Shown: positions 17,337 to 26,830 of the stretch, one piece after another
Position numbering within the stretch: the first letter of the stretch is position 1
Layout: each line of letters opens with the position of its first letter
From: 13-2-20CM-66-19 sp963824395
GTDB taxonomy: Bacteria; Pseudomonadota; Gammaproteobacteria; Steroidobacterales; Steroidobacteraceae
DNA length: 64,000 nt
Reading direction: 5' to 3'
Assembly (NCBI GenBank): GCA_963824395.1
Contig: CAWGPF010000005.1
Span: 992,001-1,056,000, forward strand
The notes under the pieces: generated by a model
What the model was told of the DNA's origin: nothing
The model's database searches: none
The model's input: the letters and a program-made list of their open reading frames with translations, nothing else
Translations under genes and position numbers: made by a program

Positions 17337-18332
17337 ATGAGGTTGTACTCGCATAAGGACGTCGACAGGAAAGCCCTCAAAGGAGCCCGCATCGCCATTC
17401 TCGGCTACGGCAGCCAGGGTCGCGCGCATGCGCTGAACCTCCAGGACTCAGGCTTCGACGTCGTCGTCGGCGTACGCCGCGGGGGCGAGGGCTGGAAGAA
17501 GGCGAAGAAGGCGGGTCTTGAGGTCGCCGAGCCCAAGGCCGCCGTGAAGGATGCCGACCTCATCGCGATCCTGATCCCGGACACCTCGCAGAAGGAGTTC
17601 TACCAGAGCATCAAGGCGGAGCTGAAGAAGGGCGCCACCCTGCTCTTCGCGCACGGCTTCAACGTGCACTTCAAGCAGATCAAGCCGCGCAAGGACCTCG
17701 ACGTGGTGCTGATCGCGCCCAAGGGCCCGGGGGATCTGGTGCGCCGCCAGTACCAGGAGGGCGCAGGCGTCCCGTGCCTGCTCGCGGTGGCGCAGGATGC
17801 TTCCGGCCAGGCGAAGAGCAAGGCGCTCGCCTATGCCCACGGCATCGGCGGCACGCGCGGCGGGGTGATCGAGACCACCTTCGCGGAAGAGACCGAGACC
17901 GATCTGTTTGGCGAGCAGGCGGTGTTGTGCGGCGGGGCGACCGAGCTGGTGCTGAAGGGCTTCGAGACGCTCGTCGAGGCGGGCTACCAGCCGGAAGTGG
18001 CCTATTACGAGTGCCTGCACGAGCTGAAGCTGATCGTCGACCTGCTCTACGAGGGCGGCATCGCCAAGATGCACCGCTTCATCAGCGAGACCGCAAAGTA
18101 CGGCGACCTCACGCGCGGCCCGCGCATCGTCAACGAGCGCGTCAAGGCCGAGATGCGCAAGGTGCTCAGGGAAGTGCAGAGCGGCAAGTTCGCCCGCCAG
18201 TGGATCAAGGAGAACGCCACCGGCAAGGGCAACTACAACAGGCTCCTGAAGAAGGACCTGGCGCACCCGATCGAGAAGACCGGCGCCGCGCTGCGCGCGC
18301 GCATGGCGTGGCTGCAGGAGAAGCGTGCCTGA
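17337..18332 (+). CDS. ilvC: Ketol-acid reductoisomerase (NADP+)
   Basis: A 331-residue class I (short) KARI that isomerises and reduces acetolactate and acetohydroxybutyrate in valine, leucine and isoleucine synthesis. The Rossmann motif is ILGYGSQGRAHALNL. The C-terminal knotted domain has the Mg and substrate residues in FAEETETDLFGEQAVLCGG and the Glu-rich YECLHELKLIVDL. ATG 17337 has GAGGAG 8 nt upstream; the longer frame starts inside the attenuator and is rejected. It is first in the operon after the attenuator. Unlike many relatives, no ilvG/ilvM (acetolactate synthase) genes follow it. Confidence 0.96.
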   Translation: MRLYSHKDVDRKALKGARIAILGYGSQGRAHALNLQDSGFDVVVGVRRGGEGWKKAKKAGLEVAEPKAAVKDADLIAILIPDTSQKEFYQSIKAELKKGATLLFAHGFNVHFKQIKPRKDLDVVLIAPKGPGDLVRRQYQEGAGVPCLLAVAQDASGQAKSKALAYAHGIGGTRGGVIETTFAEETETDLFGEQAVLCGGATELVLKGFETLVEAGYQPEVAYYECLHELKLIVDLLYEGGIAKMHRFISETAKYGDLTRGPRIVNERVKAEMRKVLREVQSGKFARQWIKENATGKGNYNRLLKKDLAHPIEKTGAALRARMAWLQEKRA

Positions 18333-18340
18333 ATGGTAAG

Positions 18341-18371
18341 GGGCGCCGGCGGCAGTTCCGCCGTTGCGCCC
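18341..18371 (+). repeat. Strong hairpin between ilvC and leuA
   Basis: GGGCGC (18341-18346) and CGGCGG (18347-18352) pair with CCGCCG (18358-18363) and GCGCCC (18366-18371), giving 12 bp around a 5-nt loop with a TT bulge. It has no U-tract, so it looks like an mRNA processing or stability element in the 75-nt gap rather than a terminator. Confidence 0.6.
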
Positions 18372-18407
18372 TCCCCCAACTGATCCGACAACCGATGGAA
18401 GTGCCTT

Positions 18408-19976
<1,569 letters not shown>

Positions 19977-19985
19977 GGAGTCTTC

Positions 19986-20945
19986 ATGCCCATTCCGGCC
20001 ACGCAGTTCATCTGGTTCAACGGCAAGCTCGTCCCCTGGGAGAAGGCGACGGTGCATGTCCTCTCGCATGCGCTGCACTACGGCTCCTCGGTATTCGAGG
20101 GCGTGCGCGCCTACGAGACCCCGCAGGGGGTGGCGATCTTCCGCCTGCGCGATCACACCCGCCGCCTGTTCGACTCGGCCAAGATCTACCGCATTCCGCT
20201 GAGCTTCTCGCCCGAGCAGATCAACGAGGCCTGCCGCCAGGTGATCGCCGCCAATGGCCTCAAGCGCGGCGCCTACATCCGTCCGGTGGTATTCCGCGGC
20301 TACGGTGAGATCGGCGTGACGCCGAAGATCGAGCCCCCGACCGAGGTGGCCGTCGCCGCCTGGGAATGGGGCAAGTACCTCGGCGCCGATGCCGAGGAGC
20401 ACGGCGTGGACGCCTGCATCTCCTCCTGGCAGCGCGTCGCCCCCAATACCCTCCCGGCGCTCGCCAAGGCCGGCGGCAACTACCTCTCGAGCCAGCTGAT
20501 CGGCGCGGAGGCGCGCCGTCTGGGCTTCGCCGAGGGCATCGGTCTGTCCTCCGACGGCACCTTGAGCGAGGGCTCGGGCGAGAACCTGTTCCTCGTCAAG
20601 GACGGTACGCTCCTCACCCCGGCGCTCGCCCACTCGGTGCTCGGCGGCCTCACGCGCGACACCGTGATCCGCCTCGCCCGCGAGCGCGGCATCGAGGTGA
20701 AGGAGTGCGCGCTGCCGCGCGAGCTGCTCTATATCGCCGATGAGGCCTTCTTCACCGGCACCGCGGTCGAGATCACCCCGATCCGCTCGGTCGACCGCCT
20801 GAGTGTGGGCAACGGCAAGCGCGGTCCCCTCACCGAGACCCTGCAGAACGCCTTCTTCGGCCTCTTCAGCGGCAAGACCGCCGACAAGTGGGGCTGGCTC
20901 GACTACGTCGACATGGCCGCCCCGAAAGCGGCGGCCTTCGGCTGA
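19986..20945 (+). CDS. ilvE: Branched-chain amino acid aminotransferase
   Basis: A 319-residue fold-type IV PLP aminotransferase catalysing the last step of valine, leucine and isoleucine synthesis. Family features are HALHYGSSVFEGVRAY, the PLP lysine in LPALAKAGGNYLSSQL, and the phosphate-binding EGSGENLFLV and FFTGTAVEITPIRSVD. It starts 9 nt after leuA and ends 7 nt before leuC, so it is firmly within the operon. The family also contains D-amino acid and 4-amino-4-deoxychorismate enzymes, but the context and motifs favour IlvE. Confidence 0.95.
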   Translation: MPIPATQFIWFNGKLVPWEKATVHVLSHALHYGSSVFEGVRAYETPQGVAIFRLRDHTRRLFDSAKIYRIPLSFSPEQINEACRQVIAANGLKRGAYIRPVVFRGYGEIGVTPKIEPPTEVAVAAWEWGKYLGADAEEHGVDACISSWQRVAPNTLPALAKAGGNYLSSQLIGAEARRLGFAEGIGLSSDGTLSEGSGENLFLVKDGTLLTPALAHSVLGGLTRDTVIRLARERGIEVKECALPRELLYIADEAFFTGTAVEITPIRSVDRLSVGNGKRGPLTETLQNAFFGLFSGKTADKWGWLDYVDMAAPKAAAFG

Positions 20946-20952
20946 GGCTGCG

Positions 20953-22359
20953 ATGAGCCGCGGCGCACGCACCCTCTTCGACAAGGTCTGGGAGAGTCAC
21001 GAGGTGACCCCGGGGACCGCGGACGTGCCCGCGGTGCTTTATATCGACCTGCACCTGATCCATGAGGTCACCTCCCCGCAGGCCTTCCAGGTGCTGCGCG
21101 AGCGCGGGCTGCCGGTGCGGCGCCCCGAGCGCACCCTCGCCACCATGGATCACTCGACTCCGACCCGCAGCGCCGCGGTGTTCGCAGGCACGCCCATCGC
21201 GCTTGACTCGGCGGCCCGCCAGGTGGCGCAGCTGGAGAAGAACTGCGCCGAGTTCGGCGTGGAACTTCTGGCGATGAGCCACGCGCAGCGCGGCATCGTG
21301 CACGTCATCGGGCCGGAGCTCGGCTTGAGCCAGCCCGGGCAGACCATCGTGTGCGGTGACAGCCACACGAGCACCCACGGGGCGCTGGGCGCACTCGCCT
21401 TCGGCATCGGCACCACCGAGGTCGGCCACGTGTTCGCCACCCAGTGCCTGCTGCAGAAGAAGCCGAAGGCACTCGCCATCAACGTCAGCGGGGAGCGCGC
21501 CGCCGGTGTCACCGCCAAGGATCTGATCCTCGCCATCATCGGCCAGGTGGGCGTCGATGGGGGCACCGGGCACGTCATCGAGTACCGCGGCGCGGCCATC
21601 GAGGCGCTCTCGATGGAGGAGCGCATGACGGTGTGCAACATGTCGATCGAGGCCGGCGCGCGCGCCGGCATGATCGCCCCGGACGAGGTGACCTTCGAGT
21701 ACCTCGCCGGGCGCCCGCGCGCCCCGCACGGGGACGCCTGGCAGCGTGCGCTCGAGGCGTGGCGGACGCTGCCGAGCGATGCCGGCGCGCACTTCGACCG
21801 CGAGGTCGGGGTGGACGCGGCGCGCGTCGAGCCCATGATCACCTACGGCACCAACCCCGGCATGGTGATCCCGATCGGCGGGGCGATCCCGGAGCGCCCC
21901 GGCGATACCGCCTTCGCACGCGCCTTGAGCTACATGGGCCTCACCGCCGGGCAGCCGATCCGCGACCAGAAGGTCAACGTCGTGTTCCTCGGCAGCTGCA
22001 CCAACGCGCGCCTTTCGGACCTGCGCGATGCCGCCCGCGTGCTGCGCGGCCGGCGCATCGCCCGCGGCCTCACCATGCTCGTGGTACCCGGCTCCCAGGA
22101 AGTGAAGCGCCAGGCCGAGACCGAGGGCCTTGACCGGGTGTTCCTCGAGGCGGGCGCCGAGTGGCGCGAGTCCGGCTGCTCCATGTGCCTCGGGATGAAC
22201 GGGGACCTGGTGCCGCGCGGGGAGTACTCGGTGAGCACCAGCAACCGCAACTTCGAGGGCCGCCAGGGCGCCGGCGCCCGCACCCTCCTCGCCAGTCCTT
22301 TGACCGCGGCCGCCTGTGCCGTCACCGGCCGGGTCACCGATCCGCGCGAGTTCCTCTGA
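20953..22359 (+). CDS. leuC: 3-isopropylmalate dehydratase large subunit
   Basis: A 468-residue aconitase-superfamily protein. With LeuD it isomerises 2- to 3-isopropylmalate. The [4Fe-4S] cluster cysteines are in FLGSCTNARLSD and SGCSMCLGMNGD, and the substrate-binding TMDHSTPT and CGDSHTSTHGALGALAFGIG are intact. The ATG at 20953 (MSRGARTLFDKVWESHEV) matches the family start; the longer frame would overlap ilvE. It is separated from leuD by 12 nt. Confidence 0.96.
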   Translation: MSRGARTLFDKVWESHEVTPGTADVPAVLYIDLHLIHEVTSPQAFQVLRERGLPVRRPERTLATMDHSTPTRSAAVFAGTPIALDSAARQVAQLEKNCAEFGVELLAMSHAQRGIVHVIGPELGLSQPGQTIVCGDSHTSTHGALGALAFGIGTTEVGHVFATQCLLQKKPKALAINVSGERAAGVTAKDLILAIIGQVGVDGGTGHVIEYRGAAIEALSMEERMTVCNMSIEAGARAGMIAPDEVTFEYLAGRPRAPHGDAWQRALEAWRTLPSDAGAHFDREVGVDAARVEPMITYGTNPGMVIPIGGAIPERPGDTAFARALSYMGLTAGQPIRDQKVNVVFLGSCTNARLSDLRDAARVLRGRRIARGLTMLVVPGSQEVKRQAETEGLDRVFLEAGAEWRESGCSMCLGMNGDLVPRGEYSVSTSNRNFEGRQGAGARTLLASPLTAAACAVTGRVTDPREFL

Positions 22360-22371
22360 AGGGCTAAGGCC

Positions 22372-22947
22372 ATGCAACCCTTCACGCGACTGACATCCCG
22401 CACGGTGGCGCTGCCGGCGGCCAACATCGACACCGACCAGATCATCCCGGCGCGCTTCCTCACCACCACCACGCGCCAGGGACTCGGGCGGCAGCTGTTC
22501 GCCGACTGGCGCTACGACGCCGCGGGCGCCGCGCGCGCCGACTTCGTGCTCAACCGCCCGGAGAGCGCCGGTGCGGCGATCCTGGTCGCCGGGCGCAACT
22601 TTGGCTGCGGCTCCTCGCGCGAGCATGCGCCCTGGGCGCTCCTCGATTACGGCTTCCGCGCCGTCATCAGCACCGAGATCGCCGACATCTTCACGAGCAA
22701 CGCGCTCAAGAACGGCCTCCTGCCGGTGCTCGTGCCGCCGGAAGTGAACGAGTGGCTGCTGGCACACCCGGGCGTCGAGGTCAGTCTCGACATCGCCGCG
22801 CGCACGCTCACTCTCCCGGATGGCACCGACGTGCCCTTCCCGCTCGAGCCCTTTGCGCAGCACTGTCTGCTTGAGGGGCTGGATGAGCTCGGTTTCCTCC
22901 TCGCCCGCGGCAGGCAGATCGAGGCGTTCGAGCGCGCCAGGCGATGA
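22372..22947 (+). CDS. leuD: 3-isopropylmalate dehydratase small subunit
   Basis: A 191-residue LeuD, the small (swivel) subunit that closes the active site of isopropylmalate isomerase. It has NIDTDQIIPARFL near the N-terminus and the characteristic GRNFGCGSSREHAPWAL loop. Length is slightly below the enteric protein (201). It overlaps leuB by 4 nt (ATGA), indicating coupled translation within the leuCDB block. Confidence 0.96.
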   Translation: MQPFTRLTSRTVALPAANIDTDQIIPARFLTTTTRQGLGRQLFADWRYDAAGAARADFVLNRPESAGAAILVAGRNFGCGSSREHAPWALLDYGFRAVISTEIADIFTSNALKNGLLPVLVPPEVNEWLLAHPGVEVSLDIAARTLTLPDGTDVPFPLEPFAQHCLLEGLDELGFLLARGRQIEAFERARR

Positions 22948-24014
22948 GGGCGCGCATCGCGGTGCTGCCCGGGGATGGTATCGGGCCGGAAGTGATTGCC
23001 CAGGGCCTGCGCTGCCTGCGCGCGCTCGCCGCCGCCTTCGGCCACGACTTCGAGCTCACCGAGTATGCCTTCGGCGGCGCGGCGATCGAGCAGCACGGGA
23101 ACCCCTTGCCCGAGGCGACACTTGCCGCGTGCCGCGAGGCGGATGCGGTGCTGCTCGGCGCCATCGGCGGGCCGCGCTGGTCGGCGCCCGAGGCCACGGT
23201 GCGCCCCGAGCAGGGATTGCTCGCCCTGCGCGCAGCGCTCGGGACCTTCGCCAACCTGCGACCGGTGCGCGTGCACGCCGCGCTCAGCGATGCCTCGACG
23301 CTCAAGCGCGAGGTGATCGAGGGGGTCGACCTCATCTTCGTGCGCGAGCTGACCGGTGGCATCTATTTCGGCGCGAAGCACCGCGATGCCACGAGCGCCT
23401 CTGACCTGTGCACCTACACGGTGTCCGAGGTCGAGCGCGTGGTACGCGTGGCGGCGGCGCTCGCCCGCACGCGTCGCGGGCGCCTCACCTCGATCGACAA
23501 GTCGAACGTGCTCGAGACCTCGCGCCTGTGGCGGCAGGTGACGGCGCGCGTGATGGCGGCGGAATTTGCCGACGTGGCGCTCGAGCACATGCTGGTCGAC
23601 TCGGCCGCGATGCACCTCATCCGCCGGCCGCGTGACTTCGACGTGCTGGTGACCGAGAACATGTTCGGCGACATCCTCACCGATGAGGCGGCCATGCTCG
23701 CCGGCTCCCTGGGACTACTGCCCTCGGCCTCCCTTGGCTCAGGCAGCAGCGGCATCTACGAGCCGATCCACGGCTCGGCCCCGGACATCGCCGGCCGCGG
23801 CATCGCCAATCCCTACGGCACGATTTACAGCATCGCGCTGCTGCTGCGGCACTCGCTTAAGCTCGAACGCGAGGCGGCAGCTCTCGAGGCGGCCGTCGAT
23901 GCCGCCCTCACCCAGGGCGCGCGCACCGCCGATCTTGCGGCCCGCGGGGCGCCCTGCCTCAGCTGCGCGGCGGCCGGGGATGCCGTGCTCAGCAACCTGA
24001 CACGGCGCGGCTGA
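22944..24014 (+). CDS. leuB: 3-isopropylmalate dehydrogenase
   Basis: A 356-residue NAD-dependent dehydrogenase that oxidatively decarboxylates 3-isopropylmalate. Motifs are LPGDGIGPEVIAQG at the N-terminus, the catalytic region RELTGGIYFG, the substrate-binding SIDKSNVLETSRLWR, the metal-binding ENMFGDILTDEAAMLAGSLG, and GSAPDIAGRGIANPYG. It is the last gene of the ilvC-leuA-ilvE-leuCDB operon. Its 3' end overlaps the convergent metB-type gene by 26 nt, so the two messages are antisense to each other at their ends and no terminator is visible between them. Confidence 0.96.
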   Translation: MRARIAVLPGDGIGPEVIAQGLRCLRALAAAFGHDFELTEYAFGGAAIEQHGNPLPEATLAACREADAVLLGAIGGPRWSAPEATVRPEQGLLALRAALGTFANLRPVRVHAALSDASTLKREVIEGVDLIFVRELTGGIYFGAKHRDATSASDLCTYTVSEVERVVRVAAALARTRRGRLTSIDKSNVLETSRLWRQVTARVMAAEFADVALEHMLVDSAAMHLIRRPRDFDVLVTENMFGDILTDEAAMLAGSLGLLPSASLGSGSSGIYEPIHGSAPDIAGRGIANPYGTIYSIALLLRHSLKLEREAAALEAAVDAALTQGARTADLAARGAPCLSCAAAGDAVLSNLTRRG

Positions 24015-25239
24015 GCGCAGGCGTCGCGATCACCCGCTGCACGCGCTCCAGGGCGCCCGCGAGGTCGTTACGCAGATCCTCCAGCCCCTCGATCCCCACC
24101 GAGAGCCGCACCAGGCCGTCGGTGAGGCCGGCGCGGGCGCGCGCGGCCGGATCCATCGCCGCGTGCGTCATGCTGGCCGGGTGAGCGACGAGGCTCTCGA
24201 CCCCGCCCAGGGACTCGGCGAGCGAGAAGCACTCAAGTCCCGCCACGAACTCACGCACCGCCTCCTCGCCCCCCTCAAGCTCGAGCGTCACCACCGCGCC
24301 AAAGCCCTTCTGCTGGCGCCGCGCGAGCTCGTGCCCGGGATGCTCGCGCAGGCCCGGGTACCACACGCGCCGCACCTCCTCGCGCTCGTTCAGCCATTCG
24401 GCGAGCGCCTGGGCGTTACGCCCATGGTGCTCGAGCCGTGCGTGGATGGTGCGCAGCCCGCGCAGCGTCATGAAGCTGTCGAACGGGGCGCCGGTGAGGC
24501 CTAAGCAATTGGCCCACCAGGTCAGCTGCTCAAGCAGCGCCGGATCGCGCGCAATCACCGCGCCGCCGACGACGTCGCTGTGGCCGTTGATGTACTTGGT
24601 GGTCGAGTGCACCACGAGGTCGGCTCCGAGCGTCAGCGGCTGCTGCCAGGCGGGCGAGAGGAAGGTGTTGTCGACCACGGTAATGGCGCCGGCCGCGCGC
24701 GCCAGCTGCGCACAGGCGGCGATGTCGGTGATGCGCAGCAGCGGGTTGCTCGGGGTCTCGATCCACAACAGCGCCGTCGGCTGCGCCAGCGCCGCCGCAA
24801 GCGCCGCCGCGTCGCCGAAGTCGACGAACTCCACCTGGCGCTCGCCGCGGCGGCGCCAGGCATCGAACAGGCGGTAGGTGCCGCCGTAGCAGTCGTGCGG
24901 GGCGACGATGCGCGCACCCTGCGGCACGAGATAGCCGGTGACGGTGACCGCCGCCATGCCACTCGCGGTGACGACCGCACCCGCGCCGTGCTCGAGCTCT
25001 GCGAGCGCCTGCCCGAGGAGGTCCCGGGTTGGATTGCCCGAACGCGTGTAGTCGTAGGTGCGCTTCTCGCCGAAGGCGCGGAAGGCGAAGGTGGAGGTCA
25101 GGTGCAGCGGCGGCACCACGCAGCCGCTCTCATCGTCGCACTCGATGCCGGCGCGCACCGCGCGCGTGACATCGGAGGCGCCGCTGTTGGCTGCGGCCTT
25201 CGGGGTCGGGAGCTTCGGGGTCTTGGTCGGGGCACTCAT
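23989..25239 (-). CDS. metB: Cystathionine gamma-synthase / O-succinylhomoserine (thiol)-lyase family enzyme
   Basis: A 416-residue Cys/Met-metabolism PLP enzyme. Features: TSTFAFRAFGEKRTYDYTRSG, ASGMAAVTVTGYLVPQG, the PLP aspartate region VVDNTFLSPAWQQP, and the Schiff-base lysine in STTKYINGHSDVVGG. The first 20 residues are a Lys/Pro/Ala-rich extension (MSAPTKTPKLPTPKAAANSG). It should form cystathionine or homocysteine from an acylated homoserine, feeding methionine and SAM synthesis. Control by the SAM-I riboswitch in its leader supports this methionine role over cystathionine gamma-lyase. ATG 25239 has GGAG 6 nt upstream, and that GGAG can be masked by a leader stem. I cannot tell the acyl donor from sequence alone. 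Confidence 0.9.
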   Translation of the reverse strand: MSAPTKTPKLPTPKAAANSGASDVTRAVRAGIECDDESGCVVPPLHLTSTFAFRAFGEKRTYDYTRSGNPTRDLLGQALAELEHGAGAVVTASGMAAVTVTGYLVPQGARIVAPHDCYGGTYRLFDAWRRRGERQVEFVDFGDAAALAAALAQPTALLWIETPSNPLLRITDIAACAQLARAAGAITVVDNTFLSPAWQQPLTLGADLVVHSTTKYINGHSDVVGGAVIARDPALLEQLTWWANCLGLTGAPFDSFMTLRGLRTIHARLEHHGRNAQALAEWLNEREEVRRVWYPGLREHPGHELARRQQKGFGAVVTLELEGGEEAVREFVAGLECFSLAESLGGVESLVAHPASMTHAAMDPAARARAGLTDGLVRLSVGIEGLEDLRNDLAGALERVQRVIATPALSRAVSGC

Positions 25240-25245
25240 CGCGGA

Positions 25246-25288
25246 CTCCGCAAATAAAAAAAGACCGTCTCACCGGTCTCCTGCGGAG
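25246..25288 (-). terminator. Riboswitch terminator nested in a ribosome-site-masking stem
   Basis: On the minus strand AGACCG (25279-25274) and CGGTCT (25267-25262) form a short stem that runs into a T-tract (25262-25256). It is flanked by CTCCGCA (25288-25282) and TGCGGAG (25252-25246), a perfect 7-bp outer stem. The 3' half of this outer stem contains the metB ribosome site (GGAG). So the same fold could stop transcription and hide the start of translation. Confidence 0.75.
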
Positions 25289-25391
25289 CGCGCCTGCCGA
25301 TAGGGGAACCCTTGCGGCGAGGCTTGTCATCGTCCTTCCCCGAACACCGGTACGCGCCTTGCGGCACCCGGCATCAGGGCTACGCTGACCG

Positions 25392-25507
25392 CTCATCTGT
25401 CGATGTCCCGTTGCAGACATCGCAGGAGTTGGCACCTTTCCAGGGTGGTTAAGCCTGGCGGTTGCCCCGGCGTCTAAGGGCCTTATCCCTCAGCCGGTCT
25501 CGATGAG
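25392..25507 (-). ncRNA. SAM-I (S-box) riboswitch aptamer upstream of metB
   Basis: On the minus strand the 116-nt element opens and closes with P1 strands CTCATC (25507-25502) and GATGAG (25397-25392). Between them the S-box core appears in order: GAGACCGG, CTGAGGGA (kink-turn), GGCCC, GGGGCAACC, a P3 hairpin CCAGG/CCTGG, AAGGTGCCAA, CTCC, and a P4 hairpin GATGTC/GACATC. These match the known SAM-I consensus in sequence and order. SAM binding should stabilise P1 and allow the downstream terminator to form, reducing expression of the methionine enzyme when SAM is high. CGGTC just after P1 can pair with GACCG of the terminator, a possible antiterminator. Confidence 0.95.
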
Positions 25508-25514
25508 TGAGCCA

Positions 25515-25544
25515 AGTGTAGGCGGGAGGGGCGAGTTCACGCAA
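25515..25544 (-). promoter_or_regulatory. Candidate promoter of the SAM riboswitch-metB transcript
   Basis: Minus strand TTGCGT and TACACT are separated by 18 nt, and the predicted start (about 25508) falls immediately before the riboswitch P1 stem, as expected. The rest of the 25240-25604 gap is the riboswitch and its expression platform, with no gene. Confidence 0.55.
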
Positions 25545-25604
25545 GCGCATCGCCGCCCAGGGGGCTGAAAAGACGGGTGATTTTTCGTCAGCCGCCCAGG
25601 CGCC

Positions 25605-26165
25605 CTACCCCTGGCGGGCGGCCATCCCCTGGGCCCTCTGCTCGGCCTCCGCCGCCTCGCCGTTGCGGCCCCGGGCCTTAAGAGAGTCGGCGATCAGGTG
25701 CCAGGCGGCCGCCTGGGCGGCCGGGTCCCCGACGGCGAGCGCGAGCGCCTTGCGGCCCATGGCATCGGCCTGCGCCGCGTCGGTCTCGGCGAGGCGCACG
25801 CGCCCGAGCTCGATCCACAAAAGCGGGTTGTCCGGTTCGATGCGCTGGGCGCGCTCCAGGGTCGCGGCGGCCTGGCCAAAGTCCCCGGAAGCCGCCTGGG
25901 CGTGCGCCTGGTTCACGAGCGCTGCGGAGGCTGCGCCGAGGCGGAACTGCCGTGGCGGCGGCGCGGCGGGGCGCTCGGGCGGCGCGGGCACGACCTGCGC
26001 GCTACCCGGGGGCGGGCTTCCCGGCTGCGGCGAGGCGTTGCCGGAAGGCGCGGGGGTCGCGGGCGGCGGTGCAAAGGGCGCGGGCCGGGTAAGCGCGCAG
26101 GCGCTGAGCGTGAGGGCGGCGATGAGGGTGCAGGTCAGGGTGCGCAGCGGCATGGCGCGCATCAT
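25605..26165 (-). CDS. TPR-containing lipoprotein of unknown function
   Basis: A 186-residue protein with a lipoprotein signal peptide (RTLTCTLIAALTLSAC, lipobox LSAC with Cys at about residue 23), then a Pro/Ala-rich linker (residues about 27-72), and two tetratricopeptide units: VNQAHAQAASGDFGQAAATL, then EPDNPLLWIELGRVRLAET, and AAWHLIADSLKARGRNGEAA. It should be anchored to the periplasmic face of a membrane. ATG 26165 has AAGG 8 nt upstream; ATG 26153 is possible. Neighbours (metB with riboswitch, soxR) give no function. Similar small TPR lipoproteins are often encoded near peptidoglycan or secretion genes, but no such link is visible here. Confidence 0.85.
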   Translation of the reverse strand: MMRAMPLRTLTCTLIAALTLSACALTRPAPFAPPPATPAPSGNASPQPGSPPPGSAQVVPAPPERPAAPPPRQFRLGAASAALVNQAHAQAASGDFGQAAATLERAQRIEPDNPLLWIELGRVRLAETDAAQADAMGRKALALAVGDPAAQAAAWHLIADSLKARGRNGEAAEAEQRAQGMAARQG

Positions 26166-26233
26166 AACCGCGCCTTCGCGAGCGGGCGGGCCCGAGGCGC
26201 GGTGTGGCCGCCGGCCCGCGCGCCCACGCGCCT

Positions 26234-26701
26234 TCAGCCGGACTCTGCGGCGAGCAGCCGGGGCCCGCAGCCAGAGGCAGACAGCACATCACCGGGGTTA
26301 CGCAGCCGGCAGACCTTGAGTGACAGGCAGCCACAGCCGATGCAGCCGTCGAGCTCGCTGCGCAGGGCCTGCAACTGTCTGATGCGGCGGTCGAGCTCCG
26401 CACGCCACTCGAGCGAGAGCCGTCGCCAGTCACGGGCGGTGGGGGTGCGGCCGCCGGGGAGCGAGTCGATCGCCTGCCGAATCATCGCCAGCGGCAGTCC
26501 CAGGCGCTGTGCCACCTTGATGATCGCCACGCGCCGCAGGACATCGCGGCGGTAGCGGCGCTGGTTGCCGGCGCTGCGCCAGCCGTGCAGCAGGCCCTGG
26601 GCCTCGTAGAAGTGGATCGTCGAGACCGCGACCCCGCTGCGCGCGGCGACCTGGCCGGCGGACAGCGCGGCTGCGGATTTCTCCTCGATGCGTCTTGCCA
26701 C
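26234..26701 (-). CDS. soxR: Redox-sensitive transcriptional activator SoxR
   Basis: A 155-residue MerR-family regulator. The N-terminal HTH reads VAARSGVAVSTIHFYEAQGL and the C-terminal [2Fe-2S] motif is intact: CIGCGCLSLKVCRLRNPGD (four Cys). Oxidation of this cluster by redox-cycling compounds or nitric oxide activates target promoters in known SoxR proteins. The start is GTG 26701 with AAGGAG upstream. A SoxR-type operator lies between this gene and the divergent flavin reductase gene, so it should control that gene and itself. No soxS is adjacent, as is usual outside enterics. Confidence 0.95.
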   Translation of the reverse strand: MARRIEEKSAAALSAGQVAARSGVAVSTIHFYEAQGLLHGWRSAGNQRRYRRDVLRRVAIIKVAQRLGLPLAMIRQAIDSLPGGRTPTARDWRRLSLEWRAELDRRIRQLQALRSELDGCIGCGCLSLKVCRLRNPGDVLSASGCGPRLLAAESG

Positions 26702-26710
26702 GCGGGCTCC

Positions 26711-26760
26711 TTGATCTCAAGTGCACTTGAGGTTGTACGTTGCTGTGCGGTTGCAGGCAA
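26711..26760. promoter_or_regulatory. SoxR operator and divergent promoters
   Basis: CTCAAGTGCACTTGAG at 26716-26731 is a perfect 16-bp palindrome closely matching the known SoxR box (CCTCAAGTTAACTTGAGG). On the plus strand it lies within an over-long 19-nt spacer between TTGATC (26711-26716) and TACGTT (26736-26741), as in MerR-family activated promoters. On the minus strand TTGCCT (26760-26755) and TACAAC (26737-26732), 17 nt apart, form a candidate soxR promoter that SoxR would block. Confidence 0.88.
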
Positions 26761-26830
26761 GCAGCCGCCCGAGGAGCCGATGCTCACCATGACACTCACA
26801 GCGCGCGCTGTCCGTTGAAGGCGGCCTGCC

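Noticed and set aside
25563..25593. GGCTGA/TCAGCC inverted repeat before the riboswitch promoter
   Set aside because: It has only 6 bp around a long AT-containing loop, with no T-tract after it. It is too weak to call a terminator for the lipoprotein gene.
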